Source: an archaeon (GTDB lineage Archaea; Thermoproteota; Nitrososphaeria; Nitrososphaerales; Nitrosopumilaceae). Taken from it: a stretch of 64,000 bases of DNA. Both the position numbers and the translations under genes were made by a program. The notes beneath the pieces were generated by a model. It did not search any database. It had not been told where the DNA came from and was given only the letters and a program-made list of their open reading frames with translations. Shown here one piece after another: positions 54,268 through 63,123 of the stretch (position 1 is the stretch's first letter; each line of letters starts with the position of its first letter). Where the stretch lies: the NCBI GenBank assembly GCA_024276695.1, contig JAJRWR010000017.1, positions 1-64,000 of the forward strand, written 5' to 3'.

Positions 54268-54680
54268 TTTTGAATCCTTTTTAATTCATCAGATATTTTT
54301 ACAACAGCTTCTATAGCGCGTTCTGCGACTGGTCTAATCCTAGCATAAGCATGTCTTTCTTGCATTCCAGGACCAGAAATTCCTAAAGAAACAGGTTTTT
54401 GATATTTTAATGATAAATCAGTCAGAGCTTTTGCTGCTGCATGAGATATCACCTCGTCATGTTTGGTTTGACCTTTAATGATAGCACCCAAGGTGACTAC
54501 AGCGTCAATGTCTTTTTTGTTCAATAATGAATTTACAATGATAGGCATGTCATAAGCTCCAGGAACCATGGAAATGTGAGAAATTTTTAATTTCATAAAA
54601 TCTGCTTTTTCTTTGGCTATGGCAAGCATCCTAGATGTCACTTCCTCATTAAATTCCGAAACCACTATTGCAATATTCAA
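54264..54680 (-). CDS. ribH: 6,7-dimethyl-8-ribityllumazine synthase
   Basis: 138 residues: IAIVVSEFNEEVTSRML, VPGAYDMP, AVVTLGAIIKGQTKHDEVIS (catalytic His in TKHDEV). Condenses the pyrimidine and dihydroxybutanone phosphate. Two bases after the ribB stop. Confidence 0.95.
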   Translation of the reverse strand: MNIAIVVSEFNEEVTSRMLAIAKEKADFMKLKISHISMVPGAYDMPIIVNSLLNKKDIDAVVTLGAIIKGQTKHDEVISHAAAKALTDLSLKYQKPVSLGISGPGMQERHAYARIRPVAERAIEAVVKISDELKRIQK

Positions 54681-54682
54681 AA

Positions 54683-55348
54683 CTACTTCACCTTGGCGTA
54701 TTCTAAAAGCTCTTTTCCATCAATTAATGGAATTCCATTTTGCTTTGCAAATTTTTCAGCCTTTTCTACAGATAATGCAGAATAAGTTTCAGCATCCATC
54801 ATTTCACAAATTGTAGTTACAGGAGTTAAACCTGCAATCTGTGCTAAATAAACAGACATTTCTGTATGTCCCTGACGTGCAGCTAACAAACCTTTAGATG
54901 CAATCAATAATGGAATATGTCCAGGGGTTTTAAAAGATGATGCAAACTTTTTCTGTTTGTTTTCAACATTGTAGATTTTTGCCATCTCATTAATTGTTAG
55001 GGATCTATCTTTATCAGTAATTCCAGTATATGTTTGATAATGATTAATAGATAATGAAAAGGTAGGATAATCACCATAAGGTGCCAAGCCCATAATCATT
55101 TCTTTATTTGAGATAGAAGATTCTGAAAGAATTTCATGCATATACTGTAGATCCAAAGATTTTGCAAAATTGTTATCAATTGCAATACATAGTAATCCAC
55201 CAGCATATTGACGCATTCTTGCAACATGTTCAGGTGTAACGAATTCTGCTGCAACAACCATATCAATTTCATTTTCTCTTCCAACAGAATCAAATAACAG
55301 AACAAATTCTCCACGTTTCAAAGATTGTAATGCAGATTCAAGAGACAT
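54683..55348 (-). CDS. ribB: 3,4-dihydroxy-2-butanone 4-phosphate synthase
   Basis: 221 residues from the ATG at 55348 (MSLESALQSLKRGEFVLLFD); a longer in-frame form from 55405 adds residues not typical of the family. Acidic DSVGRENEIDMV loop, RMRQYAGGLLCIA and RQGHTEMSVYLAQIAGL are present. Makes the four-carbon riboflavin precursor from ribulose 5-phosphate. Part of the rib operon. Confidence 0.93.
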   Translation of the reverse strand: MSLESALQSLKRGEFVLLFDSVGRENEIDMVVAAEFVTPEHVARMRQYAGGLLCIAIDNNFAKSLDLQYMHEILSESSISNKEMIMGLAPYGDYPTFSLSINHYQTYTGITDKDRSLTINEMAKIYNVENKQKKFASSFKTPGHIPLLIASKGLLAARQGHTEMSVYLAQIAGLTPVTTICEMMDAETYSALSVEKAEKFAKQNGIPLIDGKELLEYAKVK

Positions 55349-55426
55349 ATGAGAAAAGCTCGTTAATCTAATTATAAAGTTTACTAAAAAATTGGTAATT
55401 ACCACTAAATTTGTAGATAATTGGCT

Positions 55427-56026
55427 TTATTTTAGAATGTATTTTCCAAGAATGTCAGTTTCAATATTAACTTTATCGCCTACTTTTTTGGTATGAAAAT
55501 TTGTCACTTTGATAGTATGAGGAATTAATGATACTGATGCAAGAGAATTTTCGATATCAACTACAGTTAAGCTAATTCCATCTATTGCAATAGAACCTTT
55601 TTTCACAACAAATTTTGATAGTTTTTTGGGAACTTCAAACCAAACCTGAACTTCTTTTGGTTTTTTTAGGATTTTTTTAATGATTCCCACTCCATCTACA
55701 TGTCCTAAAACAAAATGACCTTCTAATCGATCCCCTGCTTTTAAACTACGTTCAATATTTACAATTCCTCCAACTTTCAAATTTCCAAGATCTGTTTTTT
55801 TTGTGGTTTCTTCGATCATTTCAAAGATACAATTAGATTTTGAAAGTTTTGTTGCTGTCAAACAAACTCCGTTTAGAGCAACACTTTGTCCAATTTTTAA
55901 TCCCTTTGCATGTTTTCCTAAATTTATTGACATTTCAATTGCGCTTCTATTTTTGGTGTTTTTAGAAATTTTTTCTACTTTGCCAACTCCTTCAACTATT
56001 CCAGTAAACATTATCAATTCTATCAT
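55427..56026 (-). CDS. ribE: Riboflavin synthase, bacterial lumazine-binding type
   Basis: 199 residues, with the natural start at the internal ATG (MFTGIVEGVG, 56011). Two lumazine-binding barrels: MFTGIVEGVGKV...VALNGVCLTA and HFVLGHVDGVG...SIAIDGISLTV. This is the bacterial RibE fold and not the archaeal RibC. First gene of the rib operon. Confidence 0.94.
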   Translation of the reverse strand: MIELIMFTGIVEGVGKVEKISKNTKNRSAIEMSINLGKHAKGLKIGQSVALNGVCLTATKLSKSNCIFEMIEETTKKTDLGNLKVGGIVNIERSLKAGDRLEGHFVLGHVDGVGIIKKILKKPKEVQVWFEVPKKLSKFVVKKGSIAIDGISLTVVDIENSLASVSLIPHTIKVTNFHTKKVGDKVNIETDILGKYILK

Positions 56027-56056
56027 GTTTGTCTATAAAATTATTTAGATGACATA

Positions 56057-56758
56057 TCATTTGTTGAGTTTTTCAAATTCTTCTTGGCAAAACTGATTAA
56101 AGACAGAACATTTGTTTTCTTTGGCATTATTTTTGATTTTTTCCATATCTTTGTTTAGAACACCTTGGGCAGCTAAAAATGCATCATCAGACATTCCTAA
56201 TTTATCAAGCAATCTAGATTTGGCAAGATGTATTTCTTTTAATTTTGGATTAATTATTTGGGCCATGTCATAATAGCTTACTGCGTCTCTGTATTTCCCA
56301 AGATGACTTAAAGAAATTGCTTTATTCATTAGTGCAGTAACATCGTTTGGATCTATTATTAGAGTTGTATCATAAAATTTTAAAGCATCTTGATGACGGT
56401 TTAATTCATTAAGTGATAATCCCATACTGTTTAGTGCCCAAATATCTTTTGAATCATGAGTAAGAATTATTTGGCATAATTCTAAGACTTGTTCATGTTT
56501 TTTCAGATTTTCCAGAGCATAGATTTTATTTTTTAGTGCATAAGTATCCGAATTTCTAATTTCTAGAACCTTATTACAATAGATGATTGCCTCATCAAAT
56601 TTTTTTAAATAAATTAAAGATAATGAAATATTTTGTAGTGCAACCATGTCATTTGGGATTTTTTCTAGCAAGTTTTTACAATACTCATACAACTCACCAT
56701 ATTTTTGAGCATTGAACATTCTAGTTATCACATTTGAGGGATCAAGAAGATCAACCAT
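56057..56758 (-). CDS. TPR repeat protein
   Basis: 233 residues with about five TPR helical pairs (YLKKFDEAIIYCNKVLEI, LNELNRHQDALKFYDTTL, LSHLGKYRDAVSYYDMAQ). Same style as 7133-7741. Scaffold role likely; partner unknown. Convergent regions absent; a short gap separates it from ribE. Confidence 0.85.
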   Translation of the reverse strand: MVDLLDPSNVITRMFNAQKYGELYEYCKNLLEKIPNDMVALQNISLSLIYLKKFDEAIIYCNKVLEIRNSDTYALKNKIYALENLKKHEQVLELCQIILTHDSKDIWALNSMGLSLNELNRHQDALKFYDTTLIIDPNDVTALMNKAISLSHLGKYRDAVSYYDMAQIINPKLKEIHLAKSRLLDKLGMSDDAFLAAQGVLNKDMEKIKNNAKENKCSVFNQFCQEEFEKLNK

Positions 56759-56829
56759 TTTACTATAATTTATTAAAAATTCATCATCTTTAATCTATTC
56801 CAAAAATAATAAAAGAAAATACCGTGAAA

Positions 56830-56973
56830 TTATTTCAAAGTTTTACGTAGTGATTCATTCAATACTTTAGAATAACTATATGATGATTGTTCTTGTTGAA
56901 TCATTTTTGCTTGACGTAATCGGAGTTTCTTATCAAGATCATCATCAATCATAATTGTAACACGTTTACTCAT
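56830..56973 (-). CDS. Small ribbon-helix-helix protein
   Basis: 47 residues from ATG 56973 to TAA 56830-56832: RVTIMIDDDLDKKLRLRQ forms the beta-strand and first helix of a CopG/Arc-type fold, and SYSKVLNESLRKTLK the second. Short but a complete RHH domain. Probably a DNA-binding repressor; no obvious toxin partner beside it. Confidence 0.75.
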   Translation of the reverse strand: MSKRVTIMIDDDLDKKLRLRQAKMIQQEQSSYSYSKVLNESLRKTLK

Positions 56974-57043
56974 TTGTATCATTATGAGTATCGTATTTTT
57001 TGAATATAATACTATGTGAAAAGTTCCAAAAATGGGAAATTCT

Positions 57044-57393
57044 CTAATTTTGAATCATAGAAATTACTTGATCCATTTTGAATGGTTTTTGGATTAGAGG
57101 AATGTCTAGTTTTTCTAGTTTTTCTTCAGTTGAAAAACTTCCATCAGCAGTTACTGCAATAATTCGTGCTTGGGGATTAATTTCATGAATTTTTTGATTG
57201 CATAAAATCCACTACCATTTGGCATGTTTAGATCAATGAGTACAACATCAGGTTTAGTTTCTTTGAATAATTTCACAGCAGTAATTCCATCAAATCCATT
57301 ACCAATTACTTGTATATTATTTTCTTCTAGGAATTCACTAAATAATCTAACTGTATCTTCATCATCATCAATTACTATTACAGATTTAGTCAT
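57044..57393 (-). pseudogene. CheY-like response regulator, frameshifted
   Basis: Natural start MTKSVIVIDDDEDTVRLF at 57393. The phosphoacceptor Asp is in VVLIDLNMPNGSG. After FYAIKK the frame runs to a stop at 57151. Moving by one base at the A6/T6 run (57190-57195) restores the rest of the domain: KIHEINPQARIIAVTADG and LDIPLIQKPFKMDQV, ending TAG at 57044. One A is missing from the expected run of seven. Single-receiver regulator; broken or a sequencing error. Confidence 0.82.
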
Positions 57394-57450
57394 ATCTGGA
57401 CATAATACATAAACCAGTGCTTTAATATTTTCCATTTATCAAAAACTTTC

Positions 57451-58060
57451 ATGGCTGGAATAGATAGAATGATTGCAAATGCATTATCGTCTGAAATTAA
57501 AAAAGATCTGGATTTAGAGATTCTCAAAAAAGTTGAACAAGAATTGTTTTTACACCATGGTATGTCAATAAAGATATCAATCGAGCATTTTGAAAAATTT
57601 TCGTGTTCTTAAAAAAAATTCTACCTTGGATGTCAATAAATTTGAAAAAGAGTGTATTGAAAAAATTCTTAAAATTAAGAAAAGTGGTGAAAAGTATTTA
57701 GTTACTATAATTGATTTGGATCTAAAGAATTTAATTTTACAATTATTTGGTGAAGAAAAAGCAAGAAAAATAATTTCTTGCCTTTTAGAAAATGAATATA
57801 TCATTCCACAGATTCTTAAAGAATCAAAAGTTCCTAAAACATCTGGATATAGAAAAATTGAAAATTTAATCATTCATGGGTTATTTATTGAATCTGGAAA
57901 AGTTCTCAGTGAAAGTAAAAAAATATCTAAACTACAATGTGTATTTCAAGAAATAAAATTAGACATTAAAAAAGGAAAAATAGCTGTAAATGGAATTATT
58001 AATGAAAAAATGTTTGAAAAGAGTACCAGTATGAAATCTATTTTAGAAACATTAGAATAG
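57451..58060 (+). pseudogene. Transcription-regulator-like protein, frameshifted
   Basis: The first frame from ATG 57451 encodes MAGIDRMIANALSSEIKKDL... to a stop at 57610-57612. Codons from 57602 in the next frame continue the protein (RVLKKNSTLDVNKFEKECIE) to 58060. The shift falls at the T run 57598-57601, where one T too many explains it. The C-terminal half contains an HTH-like segment (PQILKESKVPKTSGYRKIEN). Opposite and divergent from the response regulator, so the two probably work together. Confidence 0.78.
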
Positions 58061-58079
58061 ATAAATTTTGTAAAAAATA

Positions 58080-58934
58080 TTACTTGACAAGTTCTAAAAG
58101 TGCTTTAGCCTGTTTGAAATGTACCTCATCTATCATTTTTCTCTCAACGGTAGTGGCACCTTTTCCTTTCTTTGCTGATTCAAGATAAATTCTACATACT
58201 TTTTCAGCCCATGATATTTCACTTTTATTTGGATGAAATAATTTATGTACAACAGGAATTTGATCAGGGTGTATAATACTTTTTCCTGTATAACCTAAAC
58301 GTTTTCCTAATTTACAGTCTTTTTCTAATCCTTTAGAATCTTTGAGGTCTTGCCAGATTGAATCAATCACCGCTACTCCTGCTGCACGTGCATCAACAGG
58401 TATTTTTCTTCTTGAATATTTTTCTCCTTCAGAATCTTTTGTATATTCTACTCCTAAATCATTTAACAAATCAAAAACACCAAAAACTACAGCAGATATC
58501 CTTTTTCCAAAGGATGCAATATCATATGTATTCACTACTCCTTCTGCAGATTCAATTGATGGAATAATTTGAATTGGTTTTAATTTTTTAGTTTTTTCTA
58601 AACCGGATAAAATTTTTTCAATTTTTTTGATCTCTTTCACATTATTTACTTTGGGGATTACAATTCCATCAATGCCTTTTTGGATAATTTCTTTAAGATC
58701 AGACGGAATTTTTCCAGAATTTGGAGAATTTGTCCTAACAAAAATTGAAGATTCATATAATTTTCTAGAGTTTAGTGCAGATTTGATTAATTTTCGTGCC
58801 TTTACTTTTTCATTATCTGGAACTGAATCTTCTAAATCAAAACATACAATATCAGCTTGGAGGTTTTTTGCTTTTTCTAAAAATCTGGAATTATTTCCAG
58901 GAACAAAAATTAGACTTCTAAAAAGCTGAGTCAT
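58080..58934 (-). CDS. CoA-ester lyase (HpcH/HpaI, CitE-like)
   Basis: 284 residues: SLIFVPGNNSRFLEKA, DIVCFDLEDSVPDNEK, SIFVRTNSPNSG, IIPSIESAEGVVN and SAVVFGVFDLLNDLG with metal-binding Glu and Asp. Cleaves or condenses malyl-/citramalyl-CoA-type esters. It follows the MDR dehydrogenase by seven bases on the same strand, suggesting linked CoA-ester chemistry. Substrate not determined. Confidence 0.85.
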   Translation of the reverse strand: MTQLFRSLIFVPGNNSRFLEKAKNLQADIVCFDLEDSVPDNEKVKARKLIKSALNSRKLYESSIFVRTNSPNSGKIPSDLKEIIQKGIDGIVIPKVNNVKEIKKIEKILSGLEKTKKLKPIQIIPSIESAEGVVNTYDIASFGKRISAVVFGVFDLLNDLGVEYTKDSEGEKYSRRKIPVDARAAGVAVIDSIWQDLKDSKGLEKDCKLGKRLGYTGKSIIHPDQIPVVHKLFHPNKSEISWAEKVCRIYLESAKKGKGATTVERKMIDEVHFKQAKALLELVK

Positions 58935-58941
58935 TAAATGA

Positions 58942-60021
58942 TTATGTGCCCTCTGGTTTTAGCAAAATTTTGCCAAAGAGACCTTTTCCAGTTAACATCT
59001 TTGTATGAGCCTCTGCTGCTTGATCAAATGTATATGTTGAATCAATTGCAGCCTTGATTTTGCCTTGACCCATCCAATAGAGTCCTTGTTCTAGTTCGGC
59101 TTTAGTTCCTTGTGTTGAACCTAGGATGTTAGTTCCTTTAAAGAACACATGTCTAAGATCAGTTTGTGCATTGTAACCAGTAGTTGCTCCACAGGATACT
59201 AGAGTTGCACCATATTTGAGTAAGGTTAATTGTTTGTTCCAGTGTGTTTCACCAATGTGATCAAATGACACATCAATTCCTGGTACCTCACCTTTCTTCT
59301 TTGCAAGTTCTTTTGTAATTGCTCTAACTTCTTTATGCCAATCTTCTTTTCTATGATCTACTGCATAATCTGCTCCAAGTTCTAGACATTTGTCTAGCTT
59401 ATCTGGACTTGCTGTTGCAATAACATCACAATTGTATAGTTTAGCAATTTGAATACCAAAGCTACCTACTCCAGAACCTCCACCCATAATTAAGACGGTT
59501 TGTCCTGGTGTAATTTTGGCTCTTCCTACAAGCATATGCCATGATGTCAACAAAGTCATTGATGCAGCAGCTGCTTCATCGTATGAAACACCTTCAGGAA
59601 TTTTTGCGATATTTACTTCAGGTAAATGGGTTACTTCTTGAAATGCTCCCCAATTAGGACCAGTTTGAAATCCCCAAATGATTCTCTTTACACAATCGAA
59701 TTCTCTACCATCAGTACATGCTTTACAAACCCTACATGACATGTTAGAGTGAGATACTACTCTATCACCAACTTTGATATTTTTAACATCTTCACCTACA
59801 GCGATTACATCACCTGCAGCATCAGAACCTGAAACGTGTGGTAATGGAACAGGAACTGGATTACCTCTCATTCCCCAAATATCATTATAATTAAGAGCAG
59901 CAGCTTTTACTTTGAAAACTACTTCATCTGACTTGGGTTTTGGTTCTTCTATATCCTGGACTTTAAGGATTTTAGCAAAATCATCTTCTGGTGAATATTC
60001 TGTGTATACTATGGCTTTCAT
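58942..60021 (-). CDS. MDR-family dehydrogenase/reductase, copy 2
   Basis: 359 residues, very close to the protein at 7738-8823. It keeps the structural-zinc Cys cluster (CRVCKACTDGREFDC) and GGGSGVGSFG, but lacks the catalytic-zinc ligands (NYNDIWG, SGSDAAG). Over about 60 bases around 59529-59590 the two genes are nearly identical at DNA level, so duplication or gene conversion has been recent. Co-oriented with the CoA-ester lyase. A CoA-ester (acryloyl/crotonyl-CoA) reductase role is plausible. Confidence 0.82.
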   Translation of the reverse strand: MKAIVYTEYSPEDDFAKILKVQDIEEPKPKSDEVVFKVKAAALNYNDIWGMRGNPVPVPLPHVSGSDAAGDVIAVGEDVKNIKVGDRVVSHSNMSCRVCKACTDGREFDCVKRIIWGFQTGPNWGAFQEVTHLPEVNIAKIPEGVSYDEAAAASMTLLTSWHMLVGRAKITPGQTVLIMGGGSGVGSFGIQIAKLYNCDVIATASPDKLDKCLELGADYAVDHRKEDWHKEVRAITKELAKKKGEVPGIDVSFDHIGETHWNKQLTLLKYGATLVSCGATTGYNAQTDLRHVFFKGTNILGSTQGTKAELEQGLYWMGQGKIKAAIDSTYTFDQAAEAHTKMLTGKGLFGKILLKPEGT

Positions 60022-60062
60022 GTAATTATCGACTTTATTCCCATAATTATATTTTTTCTGGA

Positions 60063-60344
60063 TCAGATTCGATTTATCTTAAAATCACGTTTAGGTTGCT
60101 GTGTAGAGAGCAAAATTTGCTTTAATTGATCGTCATTAATCTGTCCAGGGATTTTTCCTTGAGTTGCCATTCCAATTAGATACTGCTCAACCATATCAGA
60201 CAATTCAGGCTTTACCATTTTGATATTGTTTAGTCTACTTCTGGCTTCAGGGGTTAAAACTTGTTTTAAAATTTGTTCTTTTTGTGCAGCTAATTCATGA
60301 TTGGTATTATCTATTGGTGATTCGTTAGATTCCGGAAAACTCAT
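60063..60344 (-). CDS. PDCD5-family DNA-binding protein
   Basis: 93 residues, TFAR19/PDCD5 type: AAQKEQILKQVLTPEARSRL and a basic C-terminus (QPKRDFKINRI). Conserved in archaea beside eS19, as here (seven bases apart). Confidence 0.9.
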   Translation of the reverse strand: MSFPESNESPIDNTNHELAAQKEQILKQVLTPEARSRLNNIKMVKPELSDMVEQYLIGMATQGKIPGQINDDQLKQILLSTQQPKRDFKINRI

Positions 60345-60351
60345 TTTGAAT

Positions 60352-60804
60352 CTAAGAATATATTTTTAATTGTGGAGTTTCAACAATTAGTTCTTTAAGA
60401 ATTTCTGTTGATAATCTGTCAAGTTTTTTCATTCCTTGTTTGGAAATTATACGTCCTTTCTTCTCTACTTTTTCTACATATCCAAGTTTTTCTAAACCTT
60501 GAATTGCATTACGAATAATTGCACCACCAGCATCTTTATGATGAGCGGCTCCATATCCAGAAGGCTTGCCTCCACCATAATCATTTTTTAAAGCATTAAT
60601 TCCAATTGGACCATTAAGGTAAATTTTTCTCATAATTGAAGCGCATCTAGTATGCCACCAGTCTCTATCTTGTGGGGGCTTGTCTGCATGAGCTCCAGTT
60701 TTTACAAATGGAATCCAAGAAGGTGCGGGAATGTCTTCGTTTTTTAGAGCTGAAGATAATCTTCCTATCAATACATCTGCGGGTACATCGTATACCTTTG
60801 CCAT
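60352..60804 (-). CDS. rps19e: Small ribosomal subunit protein eS19
   Basis: 150 residues. VPADVLIGRLSSALKNEDI, WIPFVKTGAHADKPPQDRDW and YGAAHHKDAGGAIIRNAIQG are typical eS19. Confidence 0.96.
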   Translation of the reverse strand: MAKVYDVPADVLIGRLSSALKNEDIPAPSWIPFVKTGAHADKPPQDRDWWHTRCASIMRKIYLNGPIGINALKNDYGGGKPSGYGAAHHKDAGGAIIRNAIQGLEKLGYVEKVEKKGRIISKQGMKKLDRLSTEILKELIVETPQLKIYS

Positions 60805-60838
60805 AAAGTCAAAAACTCGATAATCGTCTTATAAATCA

Positions 60839-61138
60839 TTAAGATATAATTTTGCGATAAGTATGCCCACACAAGTTACAAGAAATTCTGATCGACTTGA
60901 CAGATACTCTTCCTAAACGAATTCTAGAATTTATTCCAGGCGCAATAAAGGATTTACATTTTTTACAAAAAACCATTCTTAGATAATATGGCATTCGGAT
61001 TTTGTGTCTGGTGCTAATTCTTCTAGCAATAGAAGCTTGTCTCTGAGAAAGTACAGGATCTGTCTTTGCATTAATAATTGCATTTTCAATAAGAATCTCC
61101 ATTCTTTCTATTGCAATTTTTTTTGCTCCAAGTTTCAC
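60839..61138 (-). CDS. rnp4: Ribonuclease P protein component 4
   Basis: 99 residues starting at GTG 61138 (VKLGAKKIAIERMEILIENA). A longer in-frame reading to 61219 would cover part of the tRNA-Gly gene and is unlikely. Zinc ribbon FCKKCKSFIAPG...CNLCGHTYRK, plus basic RRISTRHKIRMPYYLRM. The Rpp21 partner of Rpp29 in RNase P; it lies beside a tRNA gene. Confidence 0.87.
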   Translation of the reverse strand: MKLGAKKIAIERMEILIENAIINAKTDPVLSQRQASIARRISTRHKIRMPYYLRMVFCKKCKSFIAPGINSRIRLGRVSVKSIRISCNLCGHTYRKIIS

Positions 61139-61189
61139 AATAATTCCTGAAACTACACCTAAAAATTGGTTCTCATAATAATTGAAAAA

Positions 61190-61263
61190 TGCAGTCAGCG
61201 GGATTCGAACCCGCGTCACAGGGTTGGAAACCCCGAATACTAACCAGGCTATACTATGACTGC
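61190..61263 (-). tRNA. tRNA-Gly (TCC)
   Basis: Acceptor GCAGTCA with TGACTGC, T arm GCGGG-TTCGAAT-CCCGC, anticodon arm CGGGG-TTTCCAA-CCCTG with anticodon TCC, discriminator A. No intron, no encoded CCA. Lies between Nep1 and rnp4. Confidence 0.93.
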
Positions 61264-61285
61264 AATAAAATGCAAATTTTATTTC

Positions 61286-61957
61286 CTACATAAAAATGGT
61301 TTTTTCATACTCATAGAGTATTCTAGCAGCTACAACATGTCCTTCAAATGATTCATCACCAATTGAATAGAGATCTGTTATTTTATTTTCAGTCGAATCA
61401 GAGAAATGTCCCTTTTGGAATCCACCAAGAATAATACAAGTATCATCAGTTATCTTGGTCGCAATTTTTTCATATGTACTCTTTGTACCTTTTGTTGAGA
61501 ATCCAATTACTTTAGAAGGATTAATCTCATCAATTAGTTCAGAGAATGTTTTTTCTTCAATTTTTAATAAAAGATCATCATCTTTTGTTATGATTCTTTT
61601 TTCCGGATACAGTTTTTCTATCATACCTTCAAATCTGTGATATGATTTAGGAATGTGAACATTTTCACCAAATGATATTACTTTATCATCAAGTGTATGA
61701 ACAAAAAGTTTCATTTTATTTTGAAGATACAACGGAATAGTTGTAGCTTCTAGTATTGAAAAGTGAACTAGATCAGGTCTGCCTCTCTTCAATTCGTTTT
61801 CAATTCCTTTCATAGCTGCAAAATGCCATGAATTATCAAGTAAGATTTCTGATGGATATTTTCCAAGTTTTCTTGCATGTGAAACTATTGATGGATGATG
61901 TTTTAATTCAATTGGAACAAGTTCTAATGAAGATTCAGATAAAATTAAAGAAATCAT
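61286..61957 (-). CDS. nep1: Ribosome biogenesis methyltransferase Nep1
   Basis: 223 residues, SPOUT class: LSESSLELVPIELKHHPSIV, LLDNSWHFAAM, RGRPDLVHFSILEA and the knot region IILGGFQKGHFSD. N1-methylates a pseudouridine in 16S rRNA. Its start abuts the secreted protein's stop by two bases. Confidence 0.94.
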   Translation of the reverse strand: MISLILSESSLELVPIELKHHPSIVSHARKLGKYPSEILLDNSWHFAAMKGIENELKRGRPDLVHFSILEATTIPLYLQNKMKLFVHTLDDKVISFGENVHIPKSYHRFEGMIEKLYPEKRIITKDDDLLLKIEEKTFSELIDEINPSKVIGFSTKGTKSTYEKIATKITDDTCIILGGFQKGHFSDSTENKITDLYSIGDESFEGHVVAARILYEYEKTIFM

Positions 61958-61958
61958 T

Positions 61959-63077
61959 TTAGTTTATCATCTGAATTTGTTTCTTAAATTCATTCCAGCT
62001 TGATTTAGGACTGCCATTATTATTGATCAGTCCAGCACTACAAATGTAATTGCTTAATCTTTCAGATACATATTCACTGCTTCCGAAACCAGAACCTCCA
62101 ACAGTTAGAGTATTCTCCCCTATTGTGGGTGCTTCAACTATACAAGTTCCATCAGGTCGGTCATACTGCCTATACCAAGTAAAAAATTCTATTTCAGATT
62201 CATTTTCAGCATAGAATTCAAAGGATTTTTCTAAAAATTCTGTTTGCATGTCTTCACTTCCACCAACAAAATCAGATGTACTCCAGCTAATCTCAAAAAT
62301 TCCAATGGGTTTATCACCTGCTAAATCAAAGACTTGCTCTAGTTCTTCTTTTGCTTGTTCTGGAGTTTTTACAATATCATTTAGGGTATCAACTGGGGAA
62401 TAAGAAAAAGCAACAAAATCACCAATTGATAAATCAGTTACAATATATCGTAAATTTTTGTTTAATACTTGATGTAATGCAAATGAATTTCCTATTTTTA
62501 CATCAGGGTGTTTTTCTTTTATTTTATCATAAACTCCATTGAATAGTTCTTTGTATACAGGAGTATTTTGCTCATAAAATCTAAATTGTGATTCTGTTTG
62601 TCCTCCAAGAATTACTGTATCTACAATATCATACCTTAACAATATTTCATCAAGTACACTAACTACTCTGTCTTCACCTATAGAATTAAGAGAGGGTTTA
62701 CCAATCCAATTGGGGAAAGGTCCAAGTGTTTCACCATTAATTATAGAAAAATACAGAGTAACTTTGAGATTATTTTTTTGATTCAAACCCATCAAAATAT
62801 CTGATTGTTTCCAATCAAATTCTCCACGTACTGGTTCAACTAAATTCCAAAATAGATAGACATTACTTCTTCCAATTTTAGCATCAGATGCCTCAGAGTA
62901 AGCCTGATCTAATTCTTGTAAGGTTGTTGATTGATTTGGAGAATTAATTACTAGGCCGATTTTTTCATTTGTTTGTTGAGGAGAAACAATATCAATATCA
63001 GAGATACTCAAAACAAGAGATGCTACGCCAATAATTGTCCCTATGCCCACTATTACGCCTAGGAATTTTTTATCCAT
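61959..63077 (-). CDS. Membrane-anchored TIM-barrel-like protein
   Basis: 372 residues, with an N-terminal hydrophobic anchor (about 6-24) and an extracytoplasmic domain. NVYLFWNLVEPVRGEFDWKQ and later GIFEISWSTSDF recall glycoside hydrolase barrels (GH10/42-like, with possible acidic residues), but the family is not certain. It might act on surface glycans. Same strand as Nep1, next to nrdJ. Confidence 0.65.
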   Translation of the reverse strand: MDKKFLGVIVGIGTIIGVASLVLSISDIDIVSPQQTNEKIGLVINSPNQSTTLQELDQAYSEASDAKIGRSNVYLFWNLVEPVRGEFDWKQSDILMGLNQKNNLKVTLYFSIINGETLGPFPNWIGKPSLNSIGEDRVVSVLDEILLRYDIVDTVILGGQTESQFRFYEQNTPVYKELFNGVYDKIKEKHPDVKIGNSFALHQVLNKNLRYIVTDLSIGDFVAFSYSPVDTLNDIVKTPEQAKEELEQVFDLAGDKPIGIFEISWSTSDFVGGSEDMQTEFLEKSFEFYAENESEIEFFTWYRQYDRPDGTCIVEAPTIGENTLTVGGSGFGSSEYVSERLSNYICSAGLINNNGSPKSSWNEFKKQIQMIN

Positions 63078-63123
63078 ATAGTTTGAAAAATAAAAGAAAG
63101 TAAAAAAGTTGTGATTCTGTTAT

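Noticed and set aside
61139-61219. Extended N-terminus of RNase P component 4
   Set aside because: It would be translated from the tRNA-Gly gene; a GTG at 61138 gives the usual family length.
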